Counted from the stretch's first letter, positions 10,065-19,795 are shown. The stretch: DNA of 64,000 bases from Streptomyces sp. NWU339 (GCF_003143855.1 NZ_QFRK01000002.1:303505-367504); one strand, 5' to 3'. A program made the numbers and translations. The notes: generated by a model from the letters alone, not told the origin.

Positions 10065-12463
10065 CACTGGCAGGCCTCGCAGGACTCGGGGTTCTCAAGG
10101 GAGCAGGCGACCGCTTCGGGGTCGGACGCCGACTGCCGGCCGGGGGCCGGGGAGGGTGCTTGCGTTCGGGCTTGGCCCTGGGCCGCGCGGGCGATGCGGG
10201 TCGCGGGGCGCGAGCGCAGGTAGTACGTGGTCTTCAGGCCCCGCTTCCAGGCGTAGGCGTACATCGAGGAGAGTTTGCCGATGGTCGGCGTCTCCATGAA
10301 CAGGTTCAGCGACTGCGACTGGTCCAGGAACGGGGTGCGGTCGGCGGCCATGTCGATCAGAGAGCGCTGCGGGATCTCCCACGCGGTGCGGTACAGCCCG
10401 CGCACCTCCTCGGGGATCCAGGTGAAGTCCTGCACCGAGCCCCCCGCCTCGCGCAGCGCCTCACGGGTCCGCGCGTCCCAGACGCCCAGCCGCTTCAGGT
10501 CGTCCACCAGGTACGAGTTGACCTGGAGGAACTCGCCGGACAACGTCTCGCGCTTGAACAGGTTGGACACCTGCGGCTCGATGCACTCGTACACGCCCGC
10601 GATCGAGGCGATGGTGGCGGTCGGCGCGATCGCCAGGAGCAGCGAGTTGCGCAGGCCGGTCGTGCCCATGCGCTCGCGCAGCGCGGCCCACCGCTCGGGC
10701 CAGGTCGCCTCCACGCCGTAGTGGTCGGGGTGCAGGACACCCCGGGCCGTACGCGTCTTCTCCCAGGCCGGCAGGGGGCCGTGGGACTCGGCGAGGTCGG
10801 CGGACGTCTCGTACGCGGCGAGCATGATCCGCTCGGCGATACGGGCCGAGAGGGCCTTCGCCCCGGGGGAGTCGAAGGGCAGCCGGAGCTGGAAGAAGAC
10901 GTCCTGGAGGCCCATCACGCCCAGCCCCACCGGGCGCCAGCGGGCGTTGGAACGGCGCGCCTGCTCGGTCGGGTAGAAGTTGATGTCGACGACCCGGTCC
11001 AGGAAGGTGACGGCGGTGCGGACGGTGGCGTCCAGCCGCTCCCAGTCGAGGCCGCCGTTCGCCCGGTCGACGAACGCGCCGAGGTTGACCGACCCGAGGT
11101 TGCAGACCGCCGTCTCCCCGTCACTGGTGACCTCGAGGATCTCCGTGCACAGGTTGGACGAGTGGATGACGTGGCCCGGCTCGGCGGTCTGGTTGGCGGT
11201 GCGGTTGGCGGCGTCCTTGAAGGTCATCCAGCCGTTGCCGGTCTGGGCGAGGGTGCGCATCATGCGCCCGTACAGCTCCCGCGCGGGGAGCTTCTTCGTC
11301 GCCAGACCCGCCGCCTCGGCGGCCCGGTAGGCCGCGTCGAACTCCTCGCCCCACAGGTCGACCAGGTCCGGGACGTCGGACGGGGAGAACAGCGACCACG
11401 GCGCGTCGGCGCTGACCCGACGCATGAACTCGTCCGGCACCCAGTGCGCGAGGTTCAAGTTGTGCGTACGGCGGGCGTCCTCACCGGTGTTGTCGCGCAG
11501 CTCCAGGAACTCCTCGACGTCCGAGTGCCAGGTCTCCAGGTAGACCGCCGCCGCGCCCTTGCGCCGGCCGCCCTGGTTCACGGCGGCGACCGAGGAGTCC
11601 AGGGTCTTCAGGAACGGGACGATGCCGCCTGAGTGCCCGTTGGTGCCGCGGATCAGCGAACCGCGGGAGCGGACGCGGGAGTAGGACAGGCCGATGCCGC
11701 CGGCGTGCTTGGAGAGGCGGGCCACCTGGTGGTAGCGGTCGTAGAGGGAGTCCAGCTCGTCCTTGGGTGAGTCGAGGAGGTAGCAGGACGACATCTGGGG
11801 GTGCCGGGTACCGGAGTTGAACAGGGTGGGGGAGGAGGGAAGGTACTCCAGGCGGCTCATCAGGCCGTACAGCGCGGCGACTTCGTCCACCGAGCGGGGG
11901 GTGCCGTTCTCGGCGAGACCGGCGGCGACCCGCAGCAGGAAGTGCTGCGGTGTCTCGACGACCTTGCGGGTGACCGGATGCCGCAGCAGGTAGCGGCTGT
12001 GCAGGGTGCGCAGGCCGAAGTAGCCGAAACGGTCGTCCGCGCCGGGGTCGACCAGCGCGTCGAGGCGGGCCGCGTGCAGCACGACGAACTCGGCGGTCCG
12101 GTCCGCGACGAGGCCCTCGCGGTGTCCCGTCGAGATCGAGGAGGTGAACGACGTGACACCCTGCGAGGCGGCCTCGGCACGGATGCCGAGCGTCAGCAGC
12201 CGTGCGGCGAGCCGGGAGTAGGCGGGGTCCTCGGAGATGAGCCCGGCCGCCGCCTCGGTGGCCAGCTCCCGCAGCTCGGTCTCGTCCGCATGGGCGGACC
12301 GGCCGCGCAGCGCGGCGGCGGCGACCCGGCCGGGGTCGGCGCCCTGGAGGTCGGCGGTCAGCTCGGTCAGGGTCCGCAGCAGCGCGGCACCGGGGCCGTC
12401 GCTCACGTCGCTCATGTCGGTCACGTCGACCGCTGAAGCCGGATCGGCTGGCGCGATGGTCAC
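10064..12463 (-). CDS. nrdA: Class Ia ribonucleotide reductase large subunit
   Basis: R1 reduces ribonucleoside diphosphates to deoxyribonucleotides. The 799-residue protein shows the catalytic motif SNLCTE (Asn, thiyl-radical Cys, Glu) and the redox cysteine pair in MSSCYLL and AVCNLGSVNL. The C-terminal shuttle dithiol is C795/C798 in ESCEACQ. The GTG at 12463 follows a gagggagag ribosome site. An in-frame start 68 codons earlier would translate the riboswitch and is rejected. Streptomyces also has a B12-dependent class II enzyme, so this oxygen-dependent enzyme is switched off when cobalamin is present. Confidence 0.96.
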   Translation of the reverse strand: MTIAPADPASAVDVTDMSDVSDGPGAALLRTLTELTADLQGADPGRVAAAALRGRSAHADETELRELATEAAAGLISEDPAYSRLAARLLTLGIRAEAASQGVTSFTSSISTGHREGLVADRTAEFVVLHAARLDALVDPGADDRFGYFGLRTLHSRYLLRHPVTRKVVETPQHFLLRVAAGLAENGTPRSVDEVAALYGLMSRLEYLPSSPTLFNSGTRHPQMSSCYLLDSPKDELDSLYDRYHQVARLSKHAGGIGLSYSRVRSRGSLIRGTNGHSGGIVPFLKTLDSSVAAVNQGGRRKGAAAVYLETWHSDVEEFLELRDNTGEDARRTHNLNLAHWVPDEFMRRVSADAPWSLFSPSDVPDLVDLWGEEFDAAYRAAEAAGLATKKLPARELYGRMMRTLAQTGNGWMTFKDAANRTANQTAEPGHVIHSSNLCTEILEVTSDGETAVCNLGSVNLGAFVDRANGGLDWERLDATVRTAVTFLDRVVDINFYPTEQARRSNARWRPVGLGVMGLQDVFFQLRLPFDSPGAKALSARIAERIMLAAYETSADLAESHGPLPAWEKTRTARGVLHPDHYGVEATWPERWAALRERMGTTGLRNSLLLAIAPTATIASIAGVYECIEPQVSNLFKRETLSGEFLQVNSYLVDDLKRLGVWDARTREALREAGGSVQDFTWIPEEVRGLYRTAWEIPQRSLIDMAADRTPFLDQSQSLNLFMETPTIGKLSSMYAYAWKRGLKTTYYLRSRPATRIARAAQGQARTQAPSPAPGRQSASDPEAVACSLENPESCEACQ

Positions 12464-12599
12464 GTGAGGCTCTCCCTCGCTCGGCACGGGGCCTCGTCGA
12501 GGGCAGGGGGCAGCACACGGGCGCGCGCACGCACCTCGCGTCCACCGGCCCATTCCACGAGGCCCGGACGTCAGGCACCCGGACCGGACGGCCGGGCGC

Positions 12600-12735
12600 A
12601 CTGTCGGCAGGTCCTCGGACTGAAGCCCGTGCGGGCACGCGGGAAACGCGGACACGCACAAGTACACCGTTGCGGGACAGTTCCGGATTCACACCGGATT
12701 CCCCTGCGGCGACAGCAAGCATGAGCATACATCTT
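12600..12735 (-). promoter_or_regulatory. Cobalamin (B12) riboswitch upstream of nrdA
   Basis: Read on the minus strand, this leader has the B12 box (AGTCCGAGGACCTGCC, 12606-12621). Further 5' it has the core motif GGGGAATCCGGTGTGAATCC, followed by GGAACTGTCCCGCAAC, at about 12669-12705. These are the conserved halves of the adenosylcobalamin riboswitch. It lies 137-272 nt upstream of the nrdA start. This agrees with published B12 repression of nrdABS in S. coelicolor. The expression platform probably lies between 12464 and 12600, which also contains GC-rich self-complementary sequence. Confidence 0.93.
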
Positions 12736-12796
12736 GTGCCGTGTGCCGCCAGCGGACCCATATCTTGTGTCAGGGTGGTGCTGGAGCGCGGTAATG

Positions 12797-13303
12797 TCAG
12801 AGCGTCAGCTCGTAGGTGAGCAGCATGACGTCGTCCAGGTCCGGCAGCGGGTTCCAGTCGCGTCCGGGGGTGCGGGTGAAACCCAGCCGTTCGTAGACGC
12901 GGTGGGCGGAATGCATGGTGCGCTGGGTCGACAGCACGATCCGACGGCACCCCTCGATCGCCCGTGCCCGGTCGACGCAGGCGCGCACCAGGGCCTCCCC
13001 GGCGCCACGGCCCCGGCCCGCGCGGGCGACCGCCAGCATCCGGATCTCCGCCTCGTCCGGCCCCGCTATGTCGGCCATCGGACCGGGGCCCGGCACGAAG
13101 GTCACCCCGCCCAGCACCGTCCCCCGCTCCACGGCGACCAGCACCTCGGCGGCCGCCGCCCGCCCCGCCACGTCCCGGAGCCGGCCGAGGTACGCGTCGC
13201 TCTCCCCGAAGTCGAGCAGCCCGTCCAGGAGATAGGCCTGCGCGGTGAGCTCGCCGAGTTCCTCGTACTCGTACGGCTCCACCGGCCGGGTGACGATGTC
13301 CAT
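12797..13303 (-). CDS. GNAT family N-acetyltransferase
   Basis: A 168-residue single-domain acetyltransferase. The acetyl-CoA binding motif A appears as IRMLAVARAGRGRGAGEALV (about residues 86-106), and motif B as HSAHRVYERLGFTRTP near the C-terminus. Substrate specificity cannot be read. It lies between the divergent nrdA leader region and a convergent-side terminator, and it looks monocistronic. Confidence 0.88.
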   Translation of the reverse strand: MDIVTRPVEPYEYEELGELTAQAYLLDGLLDFGESDAYLGRLRDVAGRAAAAEVLVAVERGTVLGGVTFVPGPGPMADIAGPDEAEIRMLAVARAGRGRGAGEALVRACVDRARAIEGCRRIVLSTQRTMHSAHRVYERLGFTRTPGRDWNPLPDLDDVMLLTYELTL

Positions 13304-13330
13304 GAGGCGAGTGTGCCCGACGGAACGGCG

Positions 13331-13360
13331 ACGGGCCGCCGGATTTCTCCGACGGCCCGT
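13331..13360 (-). terminator. Hairpin terminator downstream of the symporter
   Basis: A 12-bp stem (acgggccgtcgg pairing with its near complement, one G-U) and a 6-nt loop lie 39 bp past the symporter stop on the minus strand and just upstream of the GNAT gene. Confidence 0.7.
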
Positions 13361-13398
13361 GAGCCCCGCGAGGGGGCTGGAGCCGGACGCCGGGTGCG

Positions 13399-15027
13399 TC
13401 AGTGCTTGCTCTCCGCCGTGTCCAGGGGCAGCTCCGTGCTGACACCCGGGTCGCCCGCGTCCGCCGTGTAGTCCTGCGGCCGGGTCTCGTCGATGCCCTC
13501 GGGGGCCTTGGCCGCCCTCAGGGCGAACGTCAGGGCGATCGTCACCAGGGCGTTGAGCACGAAGGCGGTGAGACCGATGTAGCCGATCTCGCCGATGCCC
13601 GGGATCTCGTCCGACGAACCGCCGAAGTGCTTCTGCGTGGGCGAGGCCACCCCGTACGCCGCGACCGTGCCGTAGACCATGCCGACCGCCCAGCCGCCGA
13701 GCAGCGCCCAGCGGTGGAACCAGCGGGTGAACAGGCCGCCCACCAGGGCGGGAAAGGTCTGCAGGATCCAGATGCCGCCGAGCAGCTGGAAGTTGATGGC
13801 GACCGTCTTGTCCATGGTGAGGACGAAGACCAGCGCACCCACCTTCACCAGCAGCGAGACCACCTTGGAGACCTTGGTCTCCTGCGCCGGTGTCGCGTCG
13901 GGCTTGAGGAAGTCCTTGTAGATGTTGCGGGTGAACAGGTTCGCGGCCGCGATCGACATGATCGCCGCCGGCACCAGCGCACCGATGCCGATCGCCGCGA
14001 AGGCCACACCGGCGAACCAGTCCGGGAACATGTTCTCGAACAACTGCGGGATCGCCAGTTGCCCGTTGCTCACATCGATCCCGGCCGCGATCGCCATGAA
14101 ACCGAGCAGCGCCAGCAGACCCAGCATCAGTGAGTACAGCGGCAGGATCGTGGTGTTGCGGCGGATCACCTCACGGCTGCGCGAGGACAGCGTCGCGGTG
14201 ATCGAGTGCGGGTACATGAACAGCGCGAGCGCCGAGCCCAACGCCAGCGTGGCGTAAGTCCACTGCCCCGCCTCGCCCGGCACCAGCGAACCGCGCGGCG
14301 CGCCCGTGGCCGGGTTGGTCTCGCTGTACGCCTCGCTCGCCTTGGCGAAGATGGCGTCGAAGCCGCCCAGCTTGATCGGGATGTAGATGATCGCCACCGC
14401 GATCACGAGATAGATCAGCGTGTCCTTCACGAACGCGATCAGCGCGGGGGCCCGCAGACCCGACGAATACGTGTACGCCGCCAGCACACCGAAGGCGATC
14501 AGCAGCGGCAGGTCCTTGACGAACCAGTGGGTGCTCTCCCCGCCGCCGACGCCCATCACGTCCAGCACCGCCTGGATGCCGACCAGTTGGAGCGCGATGT
14601 ACGGCATCGTCGCCAGGATGCCGGTGAGCGCCACCGCCAGCGACAGCCCCTTGGAGCCGAACCGCCCGCGCACGAAGTCGGACGTCGTCACGTAGCCGTG
14701 CTTGTGCGAAACCGACCACAGCCGGGGCAGGAAGGTGAAGATCAGCGGGTACACGAGGACCGTGTACGGCACCGCGAAGAAGCCCGCCGCGCCGGCCGCG
14801 TAGATCGCCGCCGGTACGGCCACGAAGGTGTACGCCGTGTACAGGTCGCCGCCGAGCAGGAACCAGGTGACCCAGGTGCCGAACGACCTCCCGCCCAGGC
14901 CCCATTCGTCGAGGCTGTGCTCGTTCGCGGCCTTGCGCCAGCGGGCGGCCAGAAAGCCCATCACCGTGACGAGGACGAAGAAGAAAATGAAGACGGCGAG
15001 TGCCACGCCGTTCACGCCGTCGTTCAC
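13399..15027 (-). CDS. Sodium:solute symporter (SSS family)
   Basis: A 542-residue integral membrane protein with about 13 hydrophobic segments. Features typical of SSS carriers include the early GGRSFGTWVTWFLLGGD segment and the ITATLSSRSREVIRRNT region. The closest type I recognise is the monocarboxylate carrier MctC of Corynebacterium (pyruvate, acetate, propionate), so uptake of short organic acids is the best guess. The start overlaps the stop of a DUF3311 small membrane gene by ATGA. SSS carriers are often paired with such small partners. dasR lies next to it, but I see no clear operator for this operon. Confidence 0.9.
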   Translation of the reverse strand: MNDGVNGVALAVFIFFFVLVTVMGFLAARWRKAANEHSLDEWGLGGRSFGTWVTWFLLGGDLYTAYTFVAVPAAIYAAGAAGFFAVPYTVLVYPLIFTFLPRLWSVSHKHGYVTTSDFVRGRFGSKGLSLAVALTGILATMPYIALQLVGIQAVLDVMGVGGGESTHWFVKDLPLLIAFGVLAAYTYSSGLRAPALIAFVKDTLIYLVIAVAIIYIPIKLGGFDAIFAKASEAYSETNPATGAPRGSLVPGEAGQWTYATLALGSALALFMYPHSITATLSSRSREVIRRNTTILPLYSLMLGLLALLGFMAIAAGIDVSNGQLAIPQLFENMFPDWFAGVAFAAIGIGALVPAAIMSIAAANLFTRNIYKDFLKPDATPAQETKVSKVVSLLVKVGALVFVLTMDKTVAINFQLLGGIWILQTFPALVGGLFTRWFHRWALLGGWAVGMVYGTVAAYGVASPTQKHFGGSSDEIPGIGEIGYIGLTAFVLNALVTIALTFALRAAKAPEGIDETRPQDYTADAGDPGVSTELPLDTAESKH

Positions 15028-15290
15028 CGCTGAGCACCGCCCTTCGAGGCCGCGCGGGCGCGCTGGTCACGCTGCCACAGCTTGTACGCGGTCATCGTCA
15101 GTGAGGCGGAGACCGGCACCCACAGCATCTGGTACCAGTAGAAGAACGGGATGCCCATGAGGACGGGGTCGGTCTTCGCATACGAGCCGACCCACATCAG
15201 GGCCACGAACGGTGCCAGGAGGCAGACGGCGATGACGACGCGCATCGGCGTCACCACCGGCCATCTGCTGGTTTCTGGGGCTTGCGACAT
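15024..15290 (-). CDS. DUF3311 small membrane protein, symporter partner
   Basis: An 88-residue protein with two transmembrane helices (about residues 16-35 and 44-68) and a basic C-terminus. It matches the DUF3311 pattern (PFxxMWVxxYxxxxPxLxGxPFFYWYQ). It is immediately upstream of, and translationally coupled to, the SSS carrier, so it probably helps that carrier fold or assemble. The promoter should lie in 15291-15456. Confidence 0.85.
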   Translation of the reverse strand: MSQAPETSRWPVVTPMRVVIAVCLLAPFVALMWVGSYAKTDPVLMGIPFFYWYQMLWVPVSASLTMTAYKLWQRDQRARAASKGGAQR

Positions 15291-15456
15291 AGAACGGTTC
15301 CGTCCCCTCGCTGATCGCCTGTTTGACGCGCAGGAAATCTAGGTCGCGGCGGGCCGGGACGGAACCCCTCGCGGGGATTGCGTACTTAAACTCCACGGAA
15401 CCTCGCCCGGACAGCGGCGGAATCCCCGGTGAAACCCCCGTCGATCCCTCCGGGGC

Positions 15457-16275
<819 letters not shown>

Positions 16276-16352
16276 TCACATCGTGGCACGGCTGTGGGCG
16301 GGGGGCGCCCCCCGCACGCTCCGTGATCCCCTCTGTATACCCCTGGGGCGGA

Positions 16353-16369
16353 GGCTGGTCTAGTCCACC
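16353..16369. promoter_or_regulatory. dre-like DasR operator upstream of dasR
   Basis: GCTGGTCTAGTCCACCG resembles the dre consensus ACTGGTCTAGACCAGT, with TGGTCTAG intact and one central mismatch. It sits between the nagB stop and the dasR start. In S. coelicolor the equivalent spacer holds the dasR-dasA divergent promoters, so this may be a leftover of that region or an autoregulatory site. Confidence 0.7.
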
Positions 16370-16377
16370 GGGGCGGC

Positions 16378-16400
16378 CCGTGGGTACCCGGTGCCCACGG
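16378..16400 (-). terminator. Candidate hairpin after nagB
   Basis: An inverted repeat (ccgtggg...cccacgg) around gggtacccggtg lies just past the nagB stop, with a second small hairpin (ggcgccttcggcgc) before it. It is GC-rich with no T-run, as is common for Streptomyces terminators. Confidence 0.45.
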
Positions 16401-16418
16401 CGCCTTCGGCGCTTTCGG

Positions 16419-17204
16419 TCAGATCCCCTGCCAGTCCGGCTTGTTCACGTGGGCGTACCGGAAGTAGTCGGCGAACTTGAGCTTGCCGGCGGCGGCCTCG
16501 TCGACGACGACCGTGGCGTGCGGGTGCAGCTGCAGGGCGGACGCCGGGCACACGGCGGCCAGCGGGCCCTCGACGGTCGCGGCGATCGCCTCCGCCTTGC
16601 CCTCGCCGGTGGCGAACAGCACCAGGTGGCGGGCCTCCAGGATGGTGCCGATGCCCTGGGTGATGACGTGGTGCGGGACCTGGTCGACGTCGCCCTCGAA
16701 GAAGCGCGCGTTGTCCATCCGGGTCTGCTCGGTCAGCGTCTTGATCCGGGTGCGCGAGACGAGTGAGGAGCACGGCTCGTTGAACCCGATGTGCCCGTCC
16801 GTCCCGATGCCGAGCAGCTGCAGGTCGATGCCGCCGGCGTCGCCCAGCGCCTTGTCGTACGCCTCGCACGCGGCCTGCACGTCCTCGGCCGAACCGTCGG
16901 GGCCGAGGAAGGCGTCCGTCCCGATCCCGAGCGGCTCCAGCACCTCGCGCCGGACCACCGAACGGTAGGACTCGGGGTGATCGACGGGCAGCCCCACGTA
17001 CTCGTCGAGCTGGGCGATCCTCGCCCGGGAGGTGTCCACGGCACCGGAGCGCACCTGGTCGGCCAGCGCCTGGTAGACGGGCAGCGGTGTGGAGCCGGTG
17101 GCCACGCCGAGCAGGGCGTCGGGCCTGCGCCGCAGGAGGTGCGCCATGGCCCCGGCGATGAGTTCGCCGCCGGCCTTGGCGTCCGGAACGATGACAACTT
17201 CCAC
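16419..17204 (-). CDS. nagB: Glucosamine-6-phosphate deaminase
   Basis: NagB converts glucosamine-6-phosphate to fructose-6-phosphate and ammonia, and so consumes the DasR effector. The 261-residue protein carries GVATGSTPLPVY (phosphate loop, about 33-44), LDEYVGL (catalytic Asp) and GIGTDGHIGFNEP (about 132-144). Family length is typical. It is preceded by a good dre-like site at 17268-17284, which fits direct DasR repression. Confidence 0.96.
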   Translation of the reverse strand: MEVVIVPDAKAGGELIAGAMAHLLRRRPDALLGVATGSTPLPVYQALADQVRSGAVDTSRARIAQLDEYVGLPVDHPESYRSVVRREVLEPLGIGTDAFLGPDGSAEDVQAACEAYDKALGDAGGIDLQLLGIGTDGHIGFNEPCSSLVSRTRIKTLTEQTRMDNARFFEGDVDQVPHHVITQGIGTILEARHLVLFATGEGKAEAIAATVEGPLAAVCPASALQLHPHATVVVDEAAAGKLKFADYFRYAHVNKPDWQGI

Positions 17205-17267
17205 GCTGAGCCTGCCGATCTGAGAGGGGACTCGACTGATGACCGGCCCGGGACGGGCGGACGAGTC

Positions 17268-17284
17268 GTATGGTTTAGACCAAT
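17268..17284. promoter_or_regulatory. dre-like DasR operator upstream of nagB
   Basis: GTATGGTTTAGACCAAT contains TGGTTTAGACCA, one step from the perfect dre palindrome. It sits about 65-80 bp upstream of the nagB start, in the expected promoter position. Confidence 0.8.
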
Positions 17285-17487
17285 ATCAATTTAACAGAAC
17301 CGGGGTTCCGTCCCGGGCCGAGGCCGCGGGTGCCGGGCCCTCGGTCCCGCCTCAGCATCCCAGGGCGGGGCGGTCACGGCCCAATCGCCGAAATCACCGT
17401 GCTCTTCCGGTCCCGCACCGCGCCCCCGCGGGATAGGCTGCACAGCGGGCGACCGTGGACCCGTCTCCGCGTGATCATGGAAAACGC

Positions 17488-17578
17488 GACGCTGGAAGTC
17501 GACGCTGGAAGTCGACGCTGAAAGTCAACGCAGGAAGCCGGTGCAGAAAGCCGGCGTGGAGAGTCGCTGCGGAAAAAG
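17488..17578. repeat. Seven degenerate 13-bp tandem repeats
   Basis: Consecutive 13-nt units start as GACGCTGGAAGTC (17488 and 17501, identical) and GACGCTGAAAGTC (17514). They then drift (AACGCAGGAAGCC, GGTGCAGAAAGCC, GGCGTGGAGAGTC, and a last poor unit). The period is not a multiple of three and no gene covers it. The array lies in the 659-bp gap between nagB and the sensor kinase, just before a dre-like site. Confidence 0.8.
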
Positions 17579-17612
17579 ACAACAGCGAACAGCATCCGAC
17601 ACATGGACACGG

Positions 17613-17629
17613 GTAGTGGTCTAGTCCAC
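17613..17629. promoter_or_regulatory. Third dre-like DasR operator
   Basis: GTAGTGGTCTAGTCCAC has AGTGGTCTAG intact and a single central mismatch to dre. It lies about 235 bp upstream of the sensor kinase. It may control a transcript running into that gene, or be a relic of a lost das or chitinolytic gene. Confidence 0.65.
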
Positions 17630-17863
17630 AATGCGTATCAGTGCACACCAGCCTGCCTTCCCCGCACAGGAAGGCGGACCGAGGATCCGGAGCTCTCTGC
17701 CCTGACTGCCCCGGTTCCTCACCCCCTCGGCCGACCGGGACCGCACACCCCGCGGCCGATGTCGCTCCGGGCTGCGGTGCCGGGAGGGCTGAGGGTCCCT
17801 CTCAGGCGCCGCGGCCCGCGGGTGTTTCCGGGGAGGGTACGACGCCCCGGTACGCTCGCTGAC

Positions 17864-19339
17864 GTGCCCACCATGAACGAACTCGTACGTCGGCATACGG
17901 CTCTCAACGAGACCGACCTCGAGTGGCTGCATCTGCTGGTCTCGGAGTGGCAGCTGCTCTCCGACCTGTCCTTCGCCGACCTGGTCCTATGGATCCCCAC
18001 CCGGGACGGCACCCGTTATGTCTCCGTCGCCCAGATGCGGCCCAACACCGGCCCGACCTCGCACCAGGACGACATGGTCGGCCATCTCGTCCCGCGCGGT
18101 CGCCGGCCCATGCTGGACGTGGCCCTGGACGAGGGACGGATCGTACGGGAGGGCGACCCGGAGTGGCGCGAGGAGGTCCCGGTCCGCGTCGAGTCCATCC
18201 CCGTACGGCGTGAGGACCGCGTTCTCGGCGTCATCGCCCGCAACACCAACCTCCTCACGGTGCGCACCCCCAGCCGGCTGGAACTCACCTACCTGCAGAG
18301 CGCCTCCGACCTCGCGCAGATGATCGCCACCGGAGCCTTCCCGTTCGCGGACCGGCAGCTCGACATGGGTGCCCTGCCCCGGGTGGGCGACGGGCTGATC
18401 CGGCTCGACGCCGAGGGCATCGTCCAGTACGCCTCCCCGAACGCCCTGTCCGCCTACCACCGCATGGGTCTCGCGGCAGACCTCGTCGGCCACCATCTCG
18501 GCCGGACGACCGCCGAACTCGCCCCTTCCCGCGGGCCGGTGGACGAAGCACTCGCCAAGGTCGCCAGCGGCTGGGCGCCGCGCGAGTTCGAGATCGAGGC
18601 GACCGGCGGGGTGATCCAGTTCCGGGCGATCCCGCTCAAGCCGAAGGGAACCCGCATCGGTTCACTGGTCCTGCTCCGGGACGTCACCGAACTTCGCCGC
18701 CGTGAACGAGAGCTGATCACCAAGGACGCGACCATCCGGGAAATCCACCACCGGGTGAAGAACAACCTCCAGACGGTGGCGGCGCTGCTGCGCCTCCAGG
18801 CCCGGCGGATCGGTTCCGAACGCGGCCGCGCGGCGCTGGAGGAAGCGGTGCGCCGGGTCGGGTCCATCGCGATCGTGCACGAGACGCTTTCTCAGAACCT
18901 GGACGAGCGCGTGGAGTTCGACGAGATCGCCGACCGGGTCCTGGCGATGGTTGCCGAGATCTCCCCGGGCAAGGTCACCGGCCGGCGCACCGGCCGCTTC
19001 GGCATACTCGACGCCGAGGTCGCCACCCCGCTGTCGATGGTGCTGACGGAGGTGCTTCAGAACGCCCTGGAGCACGGCTTCCGTGAGGGGGAGACCGGCA
19101 CGGTCGAGGTGACCGCGGTCCGCGGTGGCACCACGAAGGAGACCCGCCTGCTGGTCACCGTCCAGGACGACGGCGTCGGCCTGCCCGAGGGCTTCGACCC
19201 GCACACTGCGGGCAACCTGGGCCTGCACATCGTGCGGACCCTGGTCGAGGGCGAGTTGAGCGGCACCTTCGACATGGTCCCGGCCCCGGAAGGGGGCACC
19301 CGGGTGATCCTGGACATCCCGGTGGACATGAACAAGTGA
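17864..19339 (+). CDS. PdtaS-like cytosolic sensor histidine kinase
   Basis: A 491-residue soluble kinase. An N-terminal GAF-like domain (about 1-150, with FADLVLWIPTRDGTRYVSVAQ) is followed by a PAS domain (about 165-285), a HisKA_2 dimerisation helix with the phospho-accepting histidine in IHHRVKNNLQTVAALLRLQ, and an HATPase domain with LTEVLQNALEHGF (N box) and DDGVGLPEGF (G1). This is the architecture of mycobacterial PdtaS, which signals to an ANTAR RNA-binding antiterminator (PdtaR). No response regulator lies nearby. GTG 17864 or ATG 17873 is the likely start. The long upstream open frame crosses non-coding repeats and is rejected. Confidence 0.9.
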   Translation: MPTMNELVRRHTALNETDLEWLHLLVSEWQLLSDLSFADLVLWIPTRDGTRYVSVAQMRPNTGPTSHQDDMVGHLVPRGRRPMLDVALDEGRIVREGDPEWREEVPVRVESIPVRREDRVLGVIARNTNLLTVRTPSRLELTYLQSASDLAQMIATGAFPFADRQLDMGALPRVGDGLIRLDAEGIVQYASPNALSAYHRMGLAADLVGHHLGRTTAELAPSRGPVDEALAKVASGWAPREFEIEATGGVIQFRAIPLKPKGTRIGSLVLLRDVTELRRRERELITKDATIREIHHRVKNNLQTVAALLRLQARRIGSERGRAALEEAVRRVGSIAIVHETLSQNLDERVEFDEIADRVLAMVAEISPGKVTGRRTGRFGILDAEVATPLSMVLTEVLQNALEHGFREGETGTVEVTAVRGGTTKETRLLVTVQDDGVGLPEGFDPHTAGNLGLHIVRTLVEGELSGTFDMVPAPEGGTRVILDIPVDMNK

Positions 19340-19353
19340 CGCGGAGCGACAAA

Positions 19354-19392
19354 CGAAGAGCCCCGGACCGTTTCCCGGTCCGGGGCTCTTCG
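19354..19392 (+). terminator. Strong terminator after the sensor kinase
   Basis: A perfect 17-bp stem (cgaagagccccggaccg and its complement) with a 5-nt loop is followed by cttgttcg. It lies 14 bp past the stop codon. Confidence 0.9.
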
Positions 19393-19403
19393 CTTGTTCG
19401 ATG

Positions 19404-19445
19404 GCGTTCCCCTCCGGCTCGAGGTGAGCCGAGAACTCGGGGGAG
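19404..19445. repeat. Short dispersed Streptomyces-type repeat, copy 1
   Basis: The segment from cccctccggctcgaggtga to gagaactcgggggag has complementary C-rich and G-rich ends and a conserved GAGCCGAGAACT core. A related copy lies inside the tricorn protease gene at 50635-50673. Such palindromic GC-rich repeats are scattered between genes in Streptomyces genomes. Origin and function are not established. Confidence 0.6.
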
Positions 19446-19537
19446 CATCGGGGGAACTGCGTGCTGCGGCTCGGGGGCGGGAGATGCGTACGCGCTGTAC
19501 GCGCCGCCAAGCTCAGGCTGTCAGCAGGGGTGGGTTG

Positions 19538-19795
19538 TCAGGCGGATGCCTGACGGGCCCGGTTGCGAGCGGCGCGGCGCTTCATCGCGCGGCGCTCGTC
19601 CTCGCTGAGACCACCCCAGACGCCGCTGTCCTGACCGGACTCGAGTGCCCACTGCAGGCAGCTCTCGATCACCGGGCAGCGACGGCAGACGGCCTTGGCT
19701 TCCTCGATCTGCAGCAGCGCAGGACCGGTGTTGCCGATGGGGAAGAACAGCTCGGGGTCTTCCTCGCGGCAAACGGCGTTGTGACGCCAGTCCAT
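19538..19795 (-). CDS. wblE: WhiB-like iron-sulfur regulator WblE
   Basis: An 85-residue Wbl protein. The four cluster-ligating cysteines are C9, C37, C40 and C46 (Cx27CxxCx5C), followed by GVWGG (58-62) and a basic C-terminal tail that contacts DNA or sigma factor. Sequence and length match WblE (WhiB1-like), which is usually essential and binds a nitric-oxide-sensitive [4Fe-4S] cluster and the principal sigma factor. The upstream gap (19796-20114) holds only its promoter region and a run of eight T at about 20020. Confidence 0.95.
   Translation of the reverse strand: MDWRHNAVCREEDPELFFPIGNTGPALLQIEEAKAVCRRCPVIESCLQWALESGQDSGVWGGLSEDERRAMKRRAARNRARQASA

Noticed and set aside
10064..12667. 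nrdA start 68 codons upstream of GTG 12463
   Set aside because: It would translate the cobalamin riboswitch core and lacks family similarity. GTG 12463 has a good ribosome site.
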